In this document: positions 52,130-60,556 of the stretch, one piece after another
Numbering within the stretch: position 1 is the first letter of the stretch
How the letters are laid out: each line of letters begins with the position of its first letter
NCBI RefSeq assembly: GCF_007625155.1
Contig: NZ_VMNK01000003.1
Location: 1-64,000, forward strand
Length of the DNA: 64,000 bases
Source: Denitromonas halophila
GTDB lineage: Bacteria; Pseudomonadota; Gammaproteobacteria; Burkholderiales; Rhodocyclaceae
Reading direction: 5' to 3'
The notes under the pieces: generated by a model
Database searches by the model: none
What the model saw: the letters and a program-made list of their open reading frames with translations, nothing else
What the model was told of the DNA's origin: nothing
Made by a program: the position numbers and the translations under genes

Positions 52130-52147
52130 AGCCCGCCGGGGCGGGCT
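52130..52147 (+). terminator. Hairpin after the HxlR gene
   Basis: AGCCCGCC and GGCGGGCT form an 8-bp stem with a 2-nt loop. No T-tract follows. Confidence 0.4.
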
Positions 52148-52187
52148 CAAGGTGCAGCGGGGGTGTTCTCGTGTGCGGTGACGACGC

Positions 52188-52556
52188 TCAGCGCAGCAGC
52201 ACCAGCGCCCAGATGACGGCGGCGTTAACCAGCGCCACAAACACCGCGGCACTGCCGATGTCCTTGGCGCGCTTGGCGAGTGAGTGGCTGTCGAGCGAGA
52301 CACGGTCGACGGTGGCTTCGACCGCCGAATTGAGCAGCTCGACCACCAGCACGAACATCACGCTGGCGATCAGCATGGCGCGCTCGATGCCGCTTACATC
52401 GAACCACATCGCGAGCGGGATGAGCACGGCGGCGAGCAGCACTTCCTGCCGAAACGCGTCTTCGACACGAAAGGCAGTGGCCAGGCCGTTCATTGAATAA
52501 CCAAAGGCGTTGATCAACCGGCGCAGGCCGGTTTTACCCTTGAACGGGCTTTCCAT
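52188..52556 (-). CDS. dgkA: Diacylglycerol kinase
   Basis: The 122-residue integral membrane enzyme phosphorylates diacylglycerol to phosphatidic acid. It has three helices, the amphipathic N-terminus KTGLRRLINAFGYSMNGLATAFR, the catalytic ELLNSAVEATVDRVSLDSHSLAKRAKDIGSAAV and near-exact E. coli DgkA length. GGAG precedes the ATG. It overlaps the glycosyltransferase stop by 23 nt, so it is the last gene of the phosphoesterase-glycosyltransferase operon. Confidence 0.93.
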   Translation of the reverse strand: MESPFKGKTGLRRLINAFGYSMNGLATAFRVEDAFRQEVLLAAVLIPLAMWFDVSGIERAMLIASVMFVLVVELLNSAVEATVDRVSLDSHSLAKRAKDIGSAAVFVALVNAAVIWALVLLR

Positions 52557-53733
52557 GCAGATCTCCGGGAATGCTGCGGGTGTCGGGGGCGGCGAGTTGT
52601 CGGTAAAGCGTGGCCAGCCGCGCGGCCATGGCGGTGTCGGACCACTCGGCGGCATGCGTGCGGGCGGCAGCAGCGAGCGTGGTCTTGCGGCCGGGGTCGG
52701 CGAGCAGATCGATGATCGCCTGCGCGAAGGGCTCGGCCTCGGCCGGTGGCGTACGGGCGGCGGCGCAGTTGGCGACCACGTCGCGCACCCCCATCTCGGC
52801 CAGACACACCACCGGCACGCCGGCGGCCATGGCCTCGAGCAGCACCAGGCCCTGGGTTTCGGTCTTGGAGCCGAACACAAAGGCGTCGGCCGCCGCGTAG
52901 CAATCGGGCAGCTCGTCTTCGCGCGACAGGTAGCCGACAAAGGCCACGCAGTCGGTCAGGCCGCGACTTTTGACCGCCTCGCGCAGCGGTGCATTGGCCG
53001 GCCCATCGCCGGCGAGCAAGATGCGCGCATTCGATTGCTTGTGCCGCAGCTGCTCGGCCACGTCGAGCAAAAAATTCAGGTTTTTCTCGAAGGCCAGACG
53101 CCCCACATACAAGGCCAGCGGGCGCTCGGCGCTGAAGCCGAAGCGCGCCCGGAAGCGCGCCCCGTTGCCCTTGGCGTAGTGCGCCACTGGAATGCCGGTG
53201 GGCAGAATATGAATCGGCTGGCGCACACCGTAGTCCCGCAGGCGCTCGGCCATCGCCGACGAGGGCGCAATCACCGCATCGACCGCGTTGCACTGCTGGC
53301 GCGAGAGGCGACGAGCCAGCGCGCGCAGGGCCGACCGGGGCAGCCAGGGCGCATAGTGGTGCAGGTAGTCTTCAAACAGGGTGTGATAGGTCACCACCGT
53401 CGGCAACCCGGTCTTGCGACGCAAGCGGCTACCCAGGTAGTGCGCCAGAAACGGGGTCTGGATATGGATAGCATCGTAGTCACCCAGCGGCAGCGCATCG
53501 ACCGCCCGGCAGGCGTCGCGCCAGCGCATGATGCGGTCTTCCGGGTCACCCGGCACAGGGCGGCCGGCAATGCGCAGAATGTCGGCCTCGGCAGGGGTGT
53601 CGCCGCCGTAGTTCGGCGCGAGCAGCGTGGACGTCACCCCGTGGGCCGGCAACTGTCGACGGAAGGTTTCGATCGACGTCGACACCCCATTGATGCGCGG
53701 AAAATACACATCACTCAACATCAGGACACGCAT
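52534..53733 (-). CDS. GT4-family glycosyltransferase
   Basis: The 399-residue protein has a GT-B fold: N-terminal MRVLMLSDVYFPRINGVSTSIETF, glycine-rich LPTGIPVAHY and LYVGRLAFEKNLN, and the donor-site E-x7-E motif (ETQGLVLLEAMAAGVPVV). The acceptor is unknown. Between a PlcP-type phosphoesterase and diacylglycerol kinase it most likely glycosylates diacylglycerol to make a phosphorus-free glycolipid. GGAGG precedes the ATG, and the start overlaps the phosphoesterase stop by 13 nt. Confidence 0.88.
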   Translation of the reverse strand: MRVLMLSDVYFPRINGVSTSIETFRRQLPAHGVTSTLLAPNYGGDTPAEADILRIAGRPVPGDPEDRIMRWRDACRAVDALPLGDYDAIHIQTPFLAHYLGSRLRRKTGLPTVVTYHTLFEDYLHHYAPWLPRSALRALARRLSRQQCNAVDAVIAPSSAMAERLRDYGVRQPIHILPTGIPVAHYAKGNGARFRARFGFSAERPLALYVGRLAFEKNLNFLLDVAEQLRHKQSNARILLAGDGPANAPLREAVKSRGLTDCVAFVGYLSREDELPDCYAAADAFVFGSKTETQGLVLLEAMAAGVPVVCLAEMGVRDVVANCAAARTPPAEAEPFAQAIIDLLADPGRKTTLAAAARTHAAEWSDTAMAARLATLYRQLAAPDTRSIPGDLHGKPVQG

Positions 53734-54512
53734 TCGGCATCCTCCTTGTGTGGCTGCAGCTCCGGCGCGGGGCGCGCCATGCTCGCATCCCAGCGCACCA
53801 CCCGCAGCGCGCCGCTGTCGTCTTCGACCAGGGCCGAGCACGAATCCACCCAGTCACCGCAGTTGGCGTACATCGTGCCGTCAAAATCCTTGATCGTGGG
53901 CCAGTGAATATGCCCGCAGACCACACCATCGAGCCCGCGGTCGCGCACATGGTGGATGACCGAATCCTCGAAATCGAAGACGAAATCGATCGCCTTCTTG
54001 ACCTTCTGCTTGGCGTAGCCGGCCAGCGACCAGTAGCCGCTGATGCCCAGCAAACGCCGCGCACGCGATAACCAGATGTTGATCCGCACCAGCGTGTTGT
54101 AGGCCATGTCGCCGAGTACCGCGACCCAGCGATGGTGACGCGTGACCTGGTCGAAAGCGTCACCGTGGATGATCAGCAGGCGGCGCCCGTCGGCCGTGGT
54201 GTGAATCGCCTCTTCGCGCAGTTCGACACCGCCAAAGGCCGTGCCGCAGTAGTCGCGCAGCGCCTCGTCATGGTTGCCTGGGATGAACACCACCTGCGTG
54301 CCGTGGCGTGCCATGCGCAGCAGTTTTTGCACCACGGTGTTCTGCTCGGCCGTCCAGTGAATGCTGCGCGACATGGCCCAGAAGTCGATGATGTCGCCCA
54401 CCAGATACAGCCGCTCGCAGGGGTGGTGACGGAGGAAATCGAGCAGACGATCGGCCTGACAAGCCCGCGTGCCCAGGTGAATATCGGAGAGGAAGACAGT
54501 TTTCCAGCGCAT
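53721..54512 (-). CDS. plcP: PlcP-like calcineurin-type phospholipase (LpxH-related)
   Basis: The 263-residue metallophosphoesterase has the five metal motifs D10-x-H12, GDIID (D40), GNHD (80-82), HGD (116-118) and GHIH near 200. It is related to UDP-2,3-diacylglucosamine hydrolase LpxH, but the sequence pattern (RACQADRLLDFLRHHPCERLYLVGDIIDFW) resembles rhizobial PlcP, which cleaves phospholipids to diacylglycerol. The Pho box upstream and the glycosyltransferase-DgkA partners support that role; LpxH activity is the alternative. Confidence 0.8.
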   Translation of the reverse strand: MRWKTVFLSDIHLGTRACQADRLLDFLRHHPCERLYLVGDIIDFWAMSRSIHWTAEQNTVVQKLLRMARHGTQVVFIPGNHDEALRDYCGTAFGGVELREEAIHTTADGRRLLIIHGDAFDQVTRHHRWVAVLGDMAYNTLVRINIWLSRARRLLGISGYWSLAGYAKQKVKKAIDFVFDFEDSVIHHVRDRGLDGVVCGHIHWPTIKDFDGTMYANCGDWVDSCSALVEDDSGALRVVRWDASMARPAPELQPHKEDAECVS

Positions 54513-54535
54513 TGCCGCGCAGTGTGTGCAGGCGG

Positions 54536-54554
54536 CGTGTCAGCTTCGTGACAA
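54536..54554 (-). promoter_or_regulatory. Pho box upstream of the plcP-like operon
   Basis: The minus strand reads TTGTCACGAAGCTGACACG, 14 of 19 matches to an E. coli-type Pho box (CTGTCATAAAGCTGTCACA). It lies 24 nt upstream of the ATG at 54512. PhoB binding is inferred; the short leader and absent Shine-Dalgarno suggest a near-leaderless message. Confidence 0.65.
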
Positions 54555-54696
54555 ACGGGTTGCGCTCTGATGACGCACCAAAAAATCAAACGCGTCAGTC
54601 AGGCGCACCCGACCAAACCTCTGCGTCAAAGACGGCTGCGTTCGGCAATTGGCTCGAGGCATCACGGGGCAGATGCCCCTGCCCCTGCCCGCTGCC

Positions 54697-55911
54697 TCAA
54701 GCGTCGAACGCGGTTTGTTCGCCGACCGTCGGGCACCCACACGCCGTGTGATGATCCTCAGTGGCCGTGCGCTGGCGAGCGGGCAGGCAGAGGCGGAACC
54801 GTGTTCCGCGCCCGGGGTGACTCTCAACCTCGAGACAACCACCATGGCGCTTGGCAATGCCATAGGAAACCGACAGGCCAAGCCCTGTCCCTTGGCCGAC
54901 CGGTTTGGTGGTGAAGAAGGGGTCGAAGATTTTCGTCAGGTGTTCGGCGGCAATGCCGCAGCCGGTATCGGCCACGTCAATCCACACCCACTCACCGTCG
55001 GCCCCCGACGAGAGCGTGATGGTTCCGCCGCCCTCACAGGCCTGGGCCGCATTCATCAACAAGTTCATGAACACCTGGTTGATCTGGCACGGCAGACACT
55101 CAACCTCGGGCAGCTCGCCAAACGCCTTGACGATCTGCGCCCGATCCTTGATCTCTCCCCAGACGATGTTGAGCGTACTGTCGAGTCCATGATGCAAGTC
55201 GGCGAGCTGCCACCTGTCATCGCCCGCCAGCGAAAAATCACGCATGTCCTGCACGATCCGGTGAACACGCACCGCACCGTCGATCGACTCAGCGATCAGG
55301 CTTGCAATGTCTTCGCGTAGATAGTCGATATCAATCGCCTGCCGGACGGCCTCGACCTCGGCCAGAGCGGCCGGGTCGGGCTCACGCCGAGCGGTGTAGC
55401 GCTCATACACCGCGATCAACCGGAGCAGATCTGCCGCGTAAGTTTGCAATGTCGACAGATTCGAATTAACGAAGCCGATGGGATTGTTGATCTCATGCGC
55501 CAGCCCGGCGGCCAGTTGCCCGATTGAGGCCAATTGCTCCGACTGCAGAAGCTGGTTCTGAGCACTCTCCAGTTTCTGGATAAGGGCGCGCTGCTCGTCC
55601 TTTTCCTTCTCCAGAGCGGCCTGTACGCGCTTTCGCTCCTCGATCTCCTGCGTCATTTTCAAGCGCGCTGCCACCAGAGACTGGTTGATCTCGCGGTTTT
55701 CGACAACGGCCGCTTCGAGTTCGGCGGTCCGTGCTCGCACCTGGTTTTCGAGGATCACGTTCGTTTGGAACTGCACAAAATCAGAGCGCTGACCATTCGC
55801 CTCGCGCTCTATCCGGTTCATCAGTGCCTGGATGATTTTTTGCTGCCGAACGATCTCATCCTGCGCGCTACGTTCAGTCGCCACCTTGGGGCCGCCTGTG
55901 TTCTCAGGCAT
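54697..55911 (-). CDS. Cytoplasmic sensor histidine kinase, partner of the FIST protein
   Basis: The 404-residue kinase has no membrane helix or clear PAS domain. It has an N-terminal coiled coil of about 110 residues, a HisKA region with H139 ([24 protein letters not shown]) and HATPase_c ([44 protein letters not shown]). It starts 8 nt inside the FIST gene (55904-55911). By analogy with the NosP-NahK pair of Pseudomonas, the FIST protein probably controls its activity. No response regulator is adjacent. Confidence 0.9.
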   Translation of the reverse strand: MPENTGGPKVATERSAQDEIVRQQKIIQALMNRIEREANGQRSDFVQFQTNVILENQVRARTAELEAAVVENREINQSLVAARLKMTQEIEERKRVQAALEKEKDEQRALIQKLESAQNQLLQSEQLASIGQLAAGLAHEINNPIGFVNSNLSTLQTYAADLLRLIAVYERYTARREPDPAALAEVEAVRQAIDIDYLREDIASLIAESIDGAVRVHRIVQDMRDFSLAGDDRWQLADLHHGLDSTLNIVWGEIKDRAQIVKAFGELPEVECLPCQINQVFMNLLMNAAQACEGGGTITLSSGADGEWVWIDVADTGCGIAAEHLTKIFDPFFTTKPVGQGTGLGLSVSYGIAKRHGGCLEVESHPGRGTRFRLCLPARQRTATEDHHTACGCPTVGEQTAFDA

Positions 55912-57064
55912 CGTCCACCTCCAGCGATCGGCCAATCGCAATCCCGGTCAGTGTCTGGTTAACATGCACACCGCCATACTGCTCGCCGTAGGTGCTGAAG
56001 CCCACGCAGTTGTTGCGAACCAGCAGATCGGCCACGGCATCGCGCTGCTGGCCGGCGTCCATTTCAAGGCGACGTAGAATGCAGTCACAACTGAACACAA
56101 AGTCGGGCGGCCCGATCTGCGCCCGGACACTAGCCAGCGCCCGCGACAGATCAGACACCATGTCCTGCCCCCGGGCGACCCGCAAGACCAACCCTTCCTC
56201 AATGGCACAGTAAAAGGTGAGACTGCCGTCCGCATTCACTTTCTGAATCGACCGGACATAATCCGTGCCGTCGATCATCACCACCACCGGGTGGGCAGCA
56301 AATTGCGCCGGCCCCAGGCTCTCGCACGCCACGCCAACCAGCCGTGCATACTCTTGCGCAGCCGGCAACCCGTTGATTTCATGAACAATGCGGCGACTGG
56401 CGTCCGCCTCGGTCACCACAAAGCGCTCGTCCTCAGTCGCAAAATGCTGTGTTTTGAACGCCAGGACCGGAAGCTCGGTACCAATCAGCGCAAGCACCGC
56501 GCAGTCGGCATGAAACGCGCCTTCGTGATAGACCCACGTGTGACTGAACTCCAGATCATCCCCCGCCGACCCCCCAATGACCGGAAGACGCCCCAGCGCC
56601 GATTGCACCGCGTGCGACACCATCTCCTCTCGCACCGAGAGTCCGTCGATCAACTGCAATCCAAAACAATGGGCCGGCGCATTGCCGGATGGACTCAGCC
56701 CCTTGAGTCGGGCCAACAGCTCACTGGCAAAACGCTGGCCGGCCGGCATCTCGAACTGCTGCAAACCGTCGAGGCGACCCACTACGGCGCTGAACGCGCT
56801 GCGACAAAAGCTCGCCCCCGACAGGCTGTGCCGGCAATACCCAGCGGGCCCGATTTCACCTGCCGTGGTGCAGCCGATCACCGTCACCCCATCGAACAGT
56901 CGCGCCAACTCATCGGCCAGTGCGTCCAGATCGTACAAGGTGGAACAAAAGAACACGACCAGCGAACAGTCGCGCTGCGCAACCGCATCATGGAACGCCC
57001 GCGCCGCCAGGCGAGCATCCTGAAGCAAGGAATGACCGAGTCGAATACCTTGTTGAACCGCCAT
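55904..57064 (-). CDS. FIST-domain sensor protein, NosP-like
   Basis: The 386-residue soluble protein has a FIST N-terminal domain (LVVFFCSTLYDLDALADELARLFDGVTVIGCTTAGEIG; CFGLQLIDGLSVREE; LPVIGGSAGDDLEFSHTWVYHEGAF) and a FIST C-terminal domain (FSCDCILRRLEMDAGQQRDAVADLLVRNNCVGFSTYGEQYGGVHVNQTLTGIAIG). NosP proteins of this type bind heme and NO and inhibit their kinase. A heme-binding His cannot be assigned by eye. It is the first gene of a two-gene unit with the kinase. Confidence 0.87.
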   Translation of the reverse strand: MAVQQGIRLGHSLLQDARLAARAFHDAVAQRDCSLVVFFCSTLYDLDALADELARLFDGVTVIGCTTAGEIGPAGYCRHSLSGASFCRSAFSAVVGRLDGLQQFEMPAGQRFASELLARLKGLSPSGNAPAHCFGLQLIDGLSVREEMVSHAVQSALGRLPVIGGSAGDDLEFSHTWVYHEGAFHADCAVLALIGTELPVLAFKTQHFATEDERFVVTEADASRRIVHEINGLPAAQEYARLVGVACESLGPAQFAAHPVVVMIDGTDYVRSIQKVNADGSLTFYCAIEEGLVLRVARGQDMVSDLSRALASVRAQIGPPDFVFSCDCILRRLEMDAGQQRDAVADLLVRNNCVGFSTYGEQYGGVHVNQTLTGIAIGRSLEVDDA

Positions 57065-57195
57065 GTCATGCCCACCAAAGACACGCCAGAAATACGTTGC
57101 CCAATGCCGCCGACCCAGTATCCGCAGCCGCCCGCGGCAAGAAGCGCCTTCATGTATCTACGACCGCCGGCCAGCAGACTGTAGGGCGCGTTGAA

Positions 57196-57428
57196 CCAGG
57201 AAGCCGTAGTTAGACGCGCCCGAGTGTGCGCTTGGCGGGCGGTCTGGCAAGGCGCGACGACACGCAGCCTGCACGCGGCAAGGAGGAGCAACGCAGCAAG
57301 GCAGCCCGCCAAGCGCACAATCGGACGCGTAGCGCTATCACCCGCCGGGTGATCGGCCTCGAAGCCGAACAGGTTCGCATGTTCAATACCTGGCTCATGG
57401 GCACAAGCGGTCAGCTGCGGTTTCCAGG
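57196..57428. mobile_element. MITE-like element, copy 2 (233 bp)
   Basis: This element is closely related to 29902-30212. Its terminal inverted repeats are CCAGGAAGCCGTAGTT (left) and CCTGGAAACCGCAGCT (complement of the right end), and TTGAA flanks both sides as a 5-bp target duplication. It lacks the nested dispersed repeat of copy 1. Between the copies, differences in the frame that reads TACAxExGIEHANxFGFEADHP fall mostly at third codon positions. It lies upstream of the FIST gene, in the gap before the hypothetical gene at 57520. Confidence 0.85.
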
Positions 57429-57519
57429 TTGAACGCCGCACGACAATGCCGCCTCCGCCACGGCGTCATCTGACGCGCCAGAACGACGTAAAATGCACGC
57501 ATTTTCGAGAGGAAAGCCA

Positions 57520-57924
57520 ATGGAACTGACAAATTTCGACGATTTCCTGCGCGTGGCAAGTCAACAAATCGAGCCACAACGCCTGCTGTTCGTGTTTGCC
57601 GCCGCACAGCTCCCCGACGAGCACACCGAGGAAGAAGCCGAGCGGTTTGCCCAAGGCCAGGGCGGCACACTGTCGCCCATCATGTATGTCGACAAGGCGC
57701 TGCATGAAGTCCCCAGCTTTGAGGCCCTGCTAAATGAATCCCGCCAGATGGGGCGTGAATGGCAGATCGTGTTTGTCGGTGCGCTCGACGGTCACAACGG
57801 CGTGATGCTCAGCACCGAGCAGGCCGGGCAACCGCTGGAGCTGATGGTCAAGCACATCGAGAACGGCGAGGTTCAGCGCTTCCTGGCCTTCGACGCGCAA
57901 GGCCAGACGGTCAGCTTCGTCTGA
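57520..57924 (+). CDS. Conserved hypothetical protein
   Basis: A 134-residue cytoplasmic protein (FDDFLRVASQQIEPQRLLFVFAAAQLPDEHTEEEAERFAQGQGGTLSPIMYVDKALHEVPSFEALLNESRQ; WQIVFVGALDGHN) with no signal peptide or membrane helix. Similar proteins are sometimes labelled ribonucleotide reductase subunit, but nothing in it resembles that enzyme. AGAGGA precedes the ATG at 57520. Confidence 0.75.
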   Translation: MELTNFDDFLRVASQQIEPQRLLFVFAAAQLPDEHTEEEAERFAQGQGGTLSPIMYVDKALHEVPSFEALLNESRQMGREWQIVFVGALDGHNGVMLSTEQAGQPLELMVKHIENGEVQRFLAFDAQGQTVSFV

Positions 57925-57955
57925 GCCCGCGCATTGGCGCGATGGCCCGGCCGCG

Positions 57956-58318
57956 TCACAGCACTTCGCTTCGCACCGTAATGTCAGGGCCATTGCGCAC
58001 CGTCTGAAGCACCACGCAGCTATGCTCGGCGGCCTTCATCAGCCGCGCGATCACGCCGGGCGAGGGGGTTTCGCTTGGCGACAGGCGGGCGCACAGCGCA
58101 ATCTTCTGAAAGCCCACCGGCACGGCGCGATCGACAAGCAAGGTGCCGCGCACATCCACCTCGGCGTCGACCTGCACTTCCAGCGCGTCGAACGCGATGC
58201 CGAAGCGATTGGCGAGAATGCTCCGGGAAATTCGAGGCCGCATCGAAGTAGCCAGCGCAGTCCGGCCTGGGCCCGCAGGGGGCCTCCGAAATTCATCGAT
58301 TGATCGGCCGCCGGACAT
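57956..58318 (-). pseudogene. OsmC-family remnant (N-terminus lost)
   Basis: The C-terminal 85 residues (LANRFGIAFDALEVQVDAEVDVRGTLLVDRAVPVGFQKIALCARL...CVVLQTVRN) match the OsmC-like protein at 60553-61128 (ANRLGI...VDVRGALGMDTAVPVGFQ...CVVQQT). Upstream, the expected motif with the first catalytic cysteine is not readable in one frame (TALATSMRPRIS), although pieces of it occur in another frame (YFDAAS). A frameshift plus truncation is the best explanation. Confidence 0.7.
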
Positions 58319-58689
58319 CAGCCGCCCTTACTGGCCTGGGCTTTAGCCGAGACGCTAACCGCTGACCTGCCGTCGGCGTACGCCCATCCCAAGGACACAC
58401 TATCTTCGACAGACGGCAACCATCTGCCAGGAACCGCCGGATGAAGCCAGCCGCGCAATAGGCAGCAATGCAGCGCAAGGCGATGAAGCATTTTGGCGAC
58501 AGAAAAATTTTCACTTGAGAGATTTCATGAAGCCGTCTCTCATTTGAAGACATTCCATTCGCAATGACATGCCTGGCGGGGAATTTAGAAGCAAGAACAC
58601 GGCGCGCTTTCGGTCCATCACCGAAGACTGAATCCCGCGACACTGCTCGATCTGCCGCAGTCGAAACGACCACGGCAGGACTTTATCGG
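58319..58689. other. Degenerate, gene-free stretch
   Basis: In these 371 nt no credible gene was found. A minus-strand open frame (58293-58673) has no family match and atypical composition and may be the remnant of a lost gene or element. TGAGAGA (58516-58522) and TCTCTCA (58536-58542) form a small inverted repeat. The section looks more A/T-rich than the surrounding genome. Confidence 0.45.
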
Positions 58690-59664
58690 TCAGTTTTCCT
58701 TAATTTTCTTCTCCACCTGACTACGACGCCACTTCGCCGGCGGTACGCCATATTCTCGACTGAAGGCGCGGCTAAATGCGGTATCAGTTTGGTACCCTAC
58801 TTCCTCGGCAATCCGGATCAGTGGCGCGCTACTACCTGCTAGAAGGTTGGCAGCCATAAGCATCCGCCACTGTGTCAAATACTGCATCGGTGCGATGCCG
58901 ACAATCAGCTGAAACCTTTCAGCAAGCACCGATCGCGATGTCCCTACCTGGCTCGCCAGATCCTCGAGAGTCCATGCGTGTGCGGGGCTCTTGTGCAGCG
59001 CGCCCAATGCCGCTCCAACGATGCGATCACTCAAACCGGCCAGCCAGCCTGTGGTTCCAAGCGTCGGCTCGTTCATGTAGATACGCAGAACTTCAATGAA
59101 AAACACTTCGGATAATTTGGCCAAAACGCCCATACCACCCGGGCGTGGCGACCGGGCCTCGCTCAATGCATAACGCAATGATGTTTCCAGCCAAACGCCG
59201 GCATTCGAGCCGCGAACATGGACTTTGACGATGGAAGGCAAGCCTGCCATGAGCATGCGGGCCAGACGCGCATCGCAAGCCATATACCCGCACACCAGGC
59301 GTGTCACTGCGCCGCCCCCACCGTAGCTCAATTTACGAGGACGCCTTGACAACACAACGTCTAATTTCGCGCCGGTGGCTGCAGGTACACCTGGCGCGGA
59401 GGCCATGCGATGCGCATCGCCTTGAGGAAAAACCACCGCATCACCAGCAACGAGGTGCACAGGTGGCTGCCCAGCCATCTCTACATAGCATTCTCCTTCG
59501 GTAATCATGTGGAAAATTACCACTCGCTCGGCACCAGGCTCTAGCAATGGCGCGGCATAGTCAGCATGCGGAGACTGATAGCACCAAGGTGCTGTGAATC
59601 GTCCGTTGATAAAGATAGCGCCCATCAGACGCACAACTCTCAAAGTTTCAGACAGGGCATCCAT
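58690..59664 (-). CDS. AraC family regulator (cupin_6 type)
   Basis: A 324-residue regulator with an N-terminal cupin_6 domain (ERVVIFHMITEGECYVEMAGQPPVHLVAGDAVVFPQGDAHRMAS) and two C-terminal HTH motifs (WTLEDLASQVGTSRSVLAERFQLIVGIAPMQYLTQWRM; LIRIAEEVGYQTDTAFSRAFSREYGVPPAKWRR). An in-frame GTG at 59670 overlaps the OsmC stop as GTGA and may be the true start. It is cotranscribed with the OsmC gene. Confidence 0.88.
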   Translation of the reverse strand: MDALSETLRVVRLMGAIFINGRFTAPWCYQSPHADYAAPLLEPGAERVVIFHMITEGECYVEMAGQPPVHLVAGDAVVFPQGDAHRMASAPGVPAATGAKLDVVLSRRPRKLSYGGGGAVTRLVCGYMACDARLARMLMAGLPSIVKVHVRGSNAGVWLETSLRYALSEARSPRPGGMGVLAKLSEVFFIEVLRIYMNEPTLGTTGWLAGLSDRIVGAALGALHKSPAHAWTLEDLASQVGTSRSVLAERFQLIVGIAPMQYLTQWRMLMAANLLAGSSAPLIRIAEEVGYQTDTAFSRAFSREYGVPPAKWRRSQVEKKIKEN

Positions 59665-59666
59665 TG

Positions 59667-60197
59667 TCACGACGCGACGGTGACATGCAGGGAAAACGGC
59701 GTTGCTGTCAGGAGTGCACTCGGGACGGGGGAGTGACTAAGGCAACTCTCAACCAAAGTTTTCAAGGCCGCCGGAGTTGATCCGTTCGCAGCGACTGTGA
59801 CACGCAACTCAACATCGAAGGGGCCTGCAGAAACCGGCGCTCCATTGGACTCAGACATTCCAAGAAGACCTCTAGCATCTGAGCGGCTGCCGACATCGAC
59901 CTCAATCTTCGTAAGTACGATTCCTTCACATGCGGCGGCCATCACGATTGAAGTTGTCGCACATGACGCGATACCGGCACGAAACAACCAGCCCGGCGAA
60001 ACCTGGTCGCCGCTACCACCGAGTTCCGCCGGCATGTCAGTTGCCACCTCAATGCCATTGGCGTTTCGGATAAGCACCCTTGTTCCGGCTACCCATCTGG
60101 CGCTTGCCGGAGCATCGTCGCTGATACCAACCTTGGGGCGTCGCTGAAAAGCAGCCTTCGCGCGGCATATCGCTGCCTCGATGTCTTGAAGTCCCAT
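59667..60197 (-). CDS. OsmC-family peroxiredoxin-like protein
   Basis: A 176-residue OsmC/Ohr-fold protein (GLFRAGIASCATTSIVMAAACEGIVLTKIEVDVGSRSDARGLLGMSE). OsmC proteins reduce organic peroxides with a cysteine pair; C78 in IASCATTS is the likely peroxidatic residue, and the second active-site cysteine may be C150 (LVESCLSHSP). It is divergent from the small ORF and second OsmC gene and coupled to the AraC gene downstream. Confidence 0.83.
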   Translation of the reverse strand: MGLQDIEAAICRAKAAFQRRPKVGISDDAPASARWVAGTRVLIRNANGIEVATDMPAELGGSGDQVSPGWLFRAGIASCATTSIVMAAACEGIVLTKIEVDVGSRSDARGLLGMSESNGAPVSAGPFDVELRVTVAANGSTPAALKTLVESCLSHSPVPSALLTATPFSLHVTVAS

Positions 60198-60442
60198 TTT
60201 CTAATCCCTTGGTTGGTTTCAACAGATCACATTCTGGGCGCTTTGAGCAGCTTCCAGCAATGCCTTGTGCTGACCAGAACTGCACGCAGGATGATCAAAC
60301 AGTAAATCCGGACGTTGAGGCAACGGTCGCGAGGATTCACTGCCAATTCAGGACGGTCAGTCAATTCGTCGCGACGCCTAGACAGGACGAGTCGTCATTC
60401 ATTGAGGCACCGTCTAAACGTTACAACTCAGGAGATATCACC
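60198..60442. other. Divergent promoter region between two OsmC units
   Basis: The 245-nt region should contain both promoters of the AraC-OsmC and small-ORF-OsmC units. No consensus promoter or clear operator was recognised. The only clear signal is the AGGAG before the small ORF. Confidence 0.4.
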
Positions 60443-60556
60443 GTGCAAATTTCAACTCATTTCAATGCCGTTGAGCAGATGCAAGCATCTGCATGGGCAA
60501 GCGGCGTCGCCCCCAGTGAATACATTGAGATAGTGCTCACAGGGACTAAACCGTGA
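60443..60556 (+). CDS. Small ORF (37 aa) coupled to the OsmC gene
   Basis: A GTG-started ORF reading MQISTHFNAVEQMQASAWASGVAPSEYIEIVLTGTKP, with a strong AGGAG at 60430-60434 (8-nt spacer). Its stop overlaps the next gene's GTG by 4 nt (60553-60556), which argues that it is translated. No known family was recognised. It may be a leader peptide or a small partner protein. Confidence 0.6.
   Translation: MQISTHFNAVEQMQASAWASGVAPSEYIEIVLTGTKP

Noticed and set aside
53721-54512. True LpxH (lipid A biosynthesis)
   Set aside because: The metal motifs fit LpxH too, but the rhizobial PlcP-like sequence pattern, the Pho box and the glycosyltransferase-dgkA operon favour PlcP. LpxH is kept as the alternative.
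57520-57924. Ribonucleotide reductase subunit
   Set aside because: The protein has 134 residues and lacks every catalytic motif of ribonucleotide reductases; the label seen on similar proteins appears to be a propagated error.
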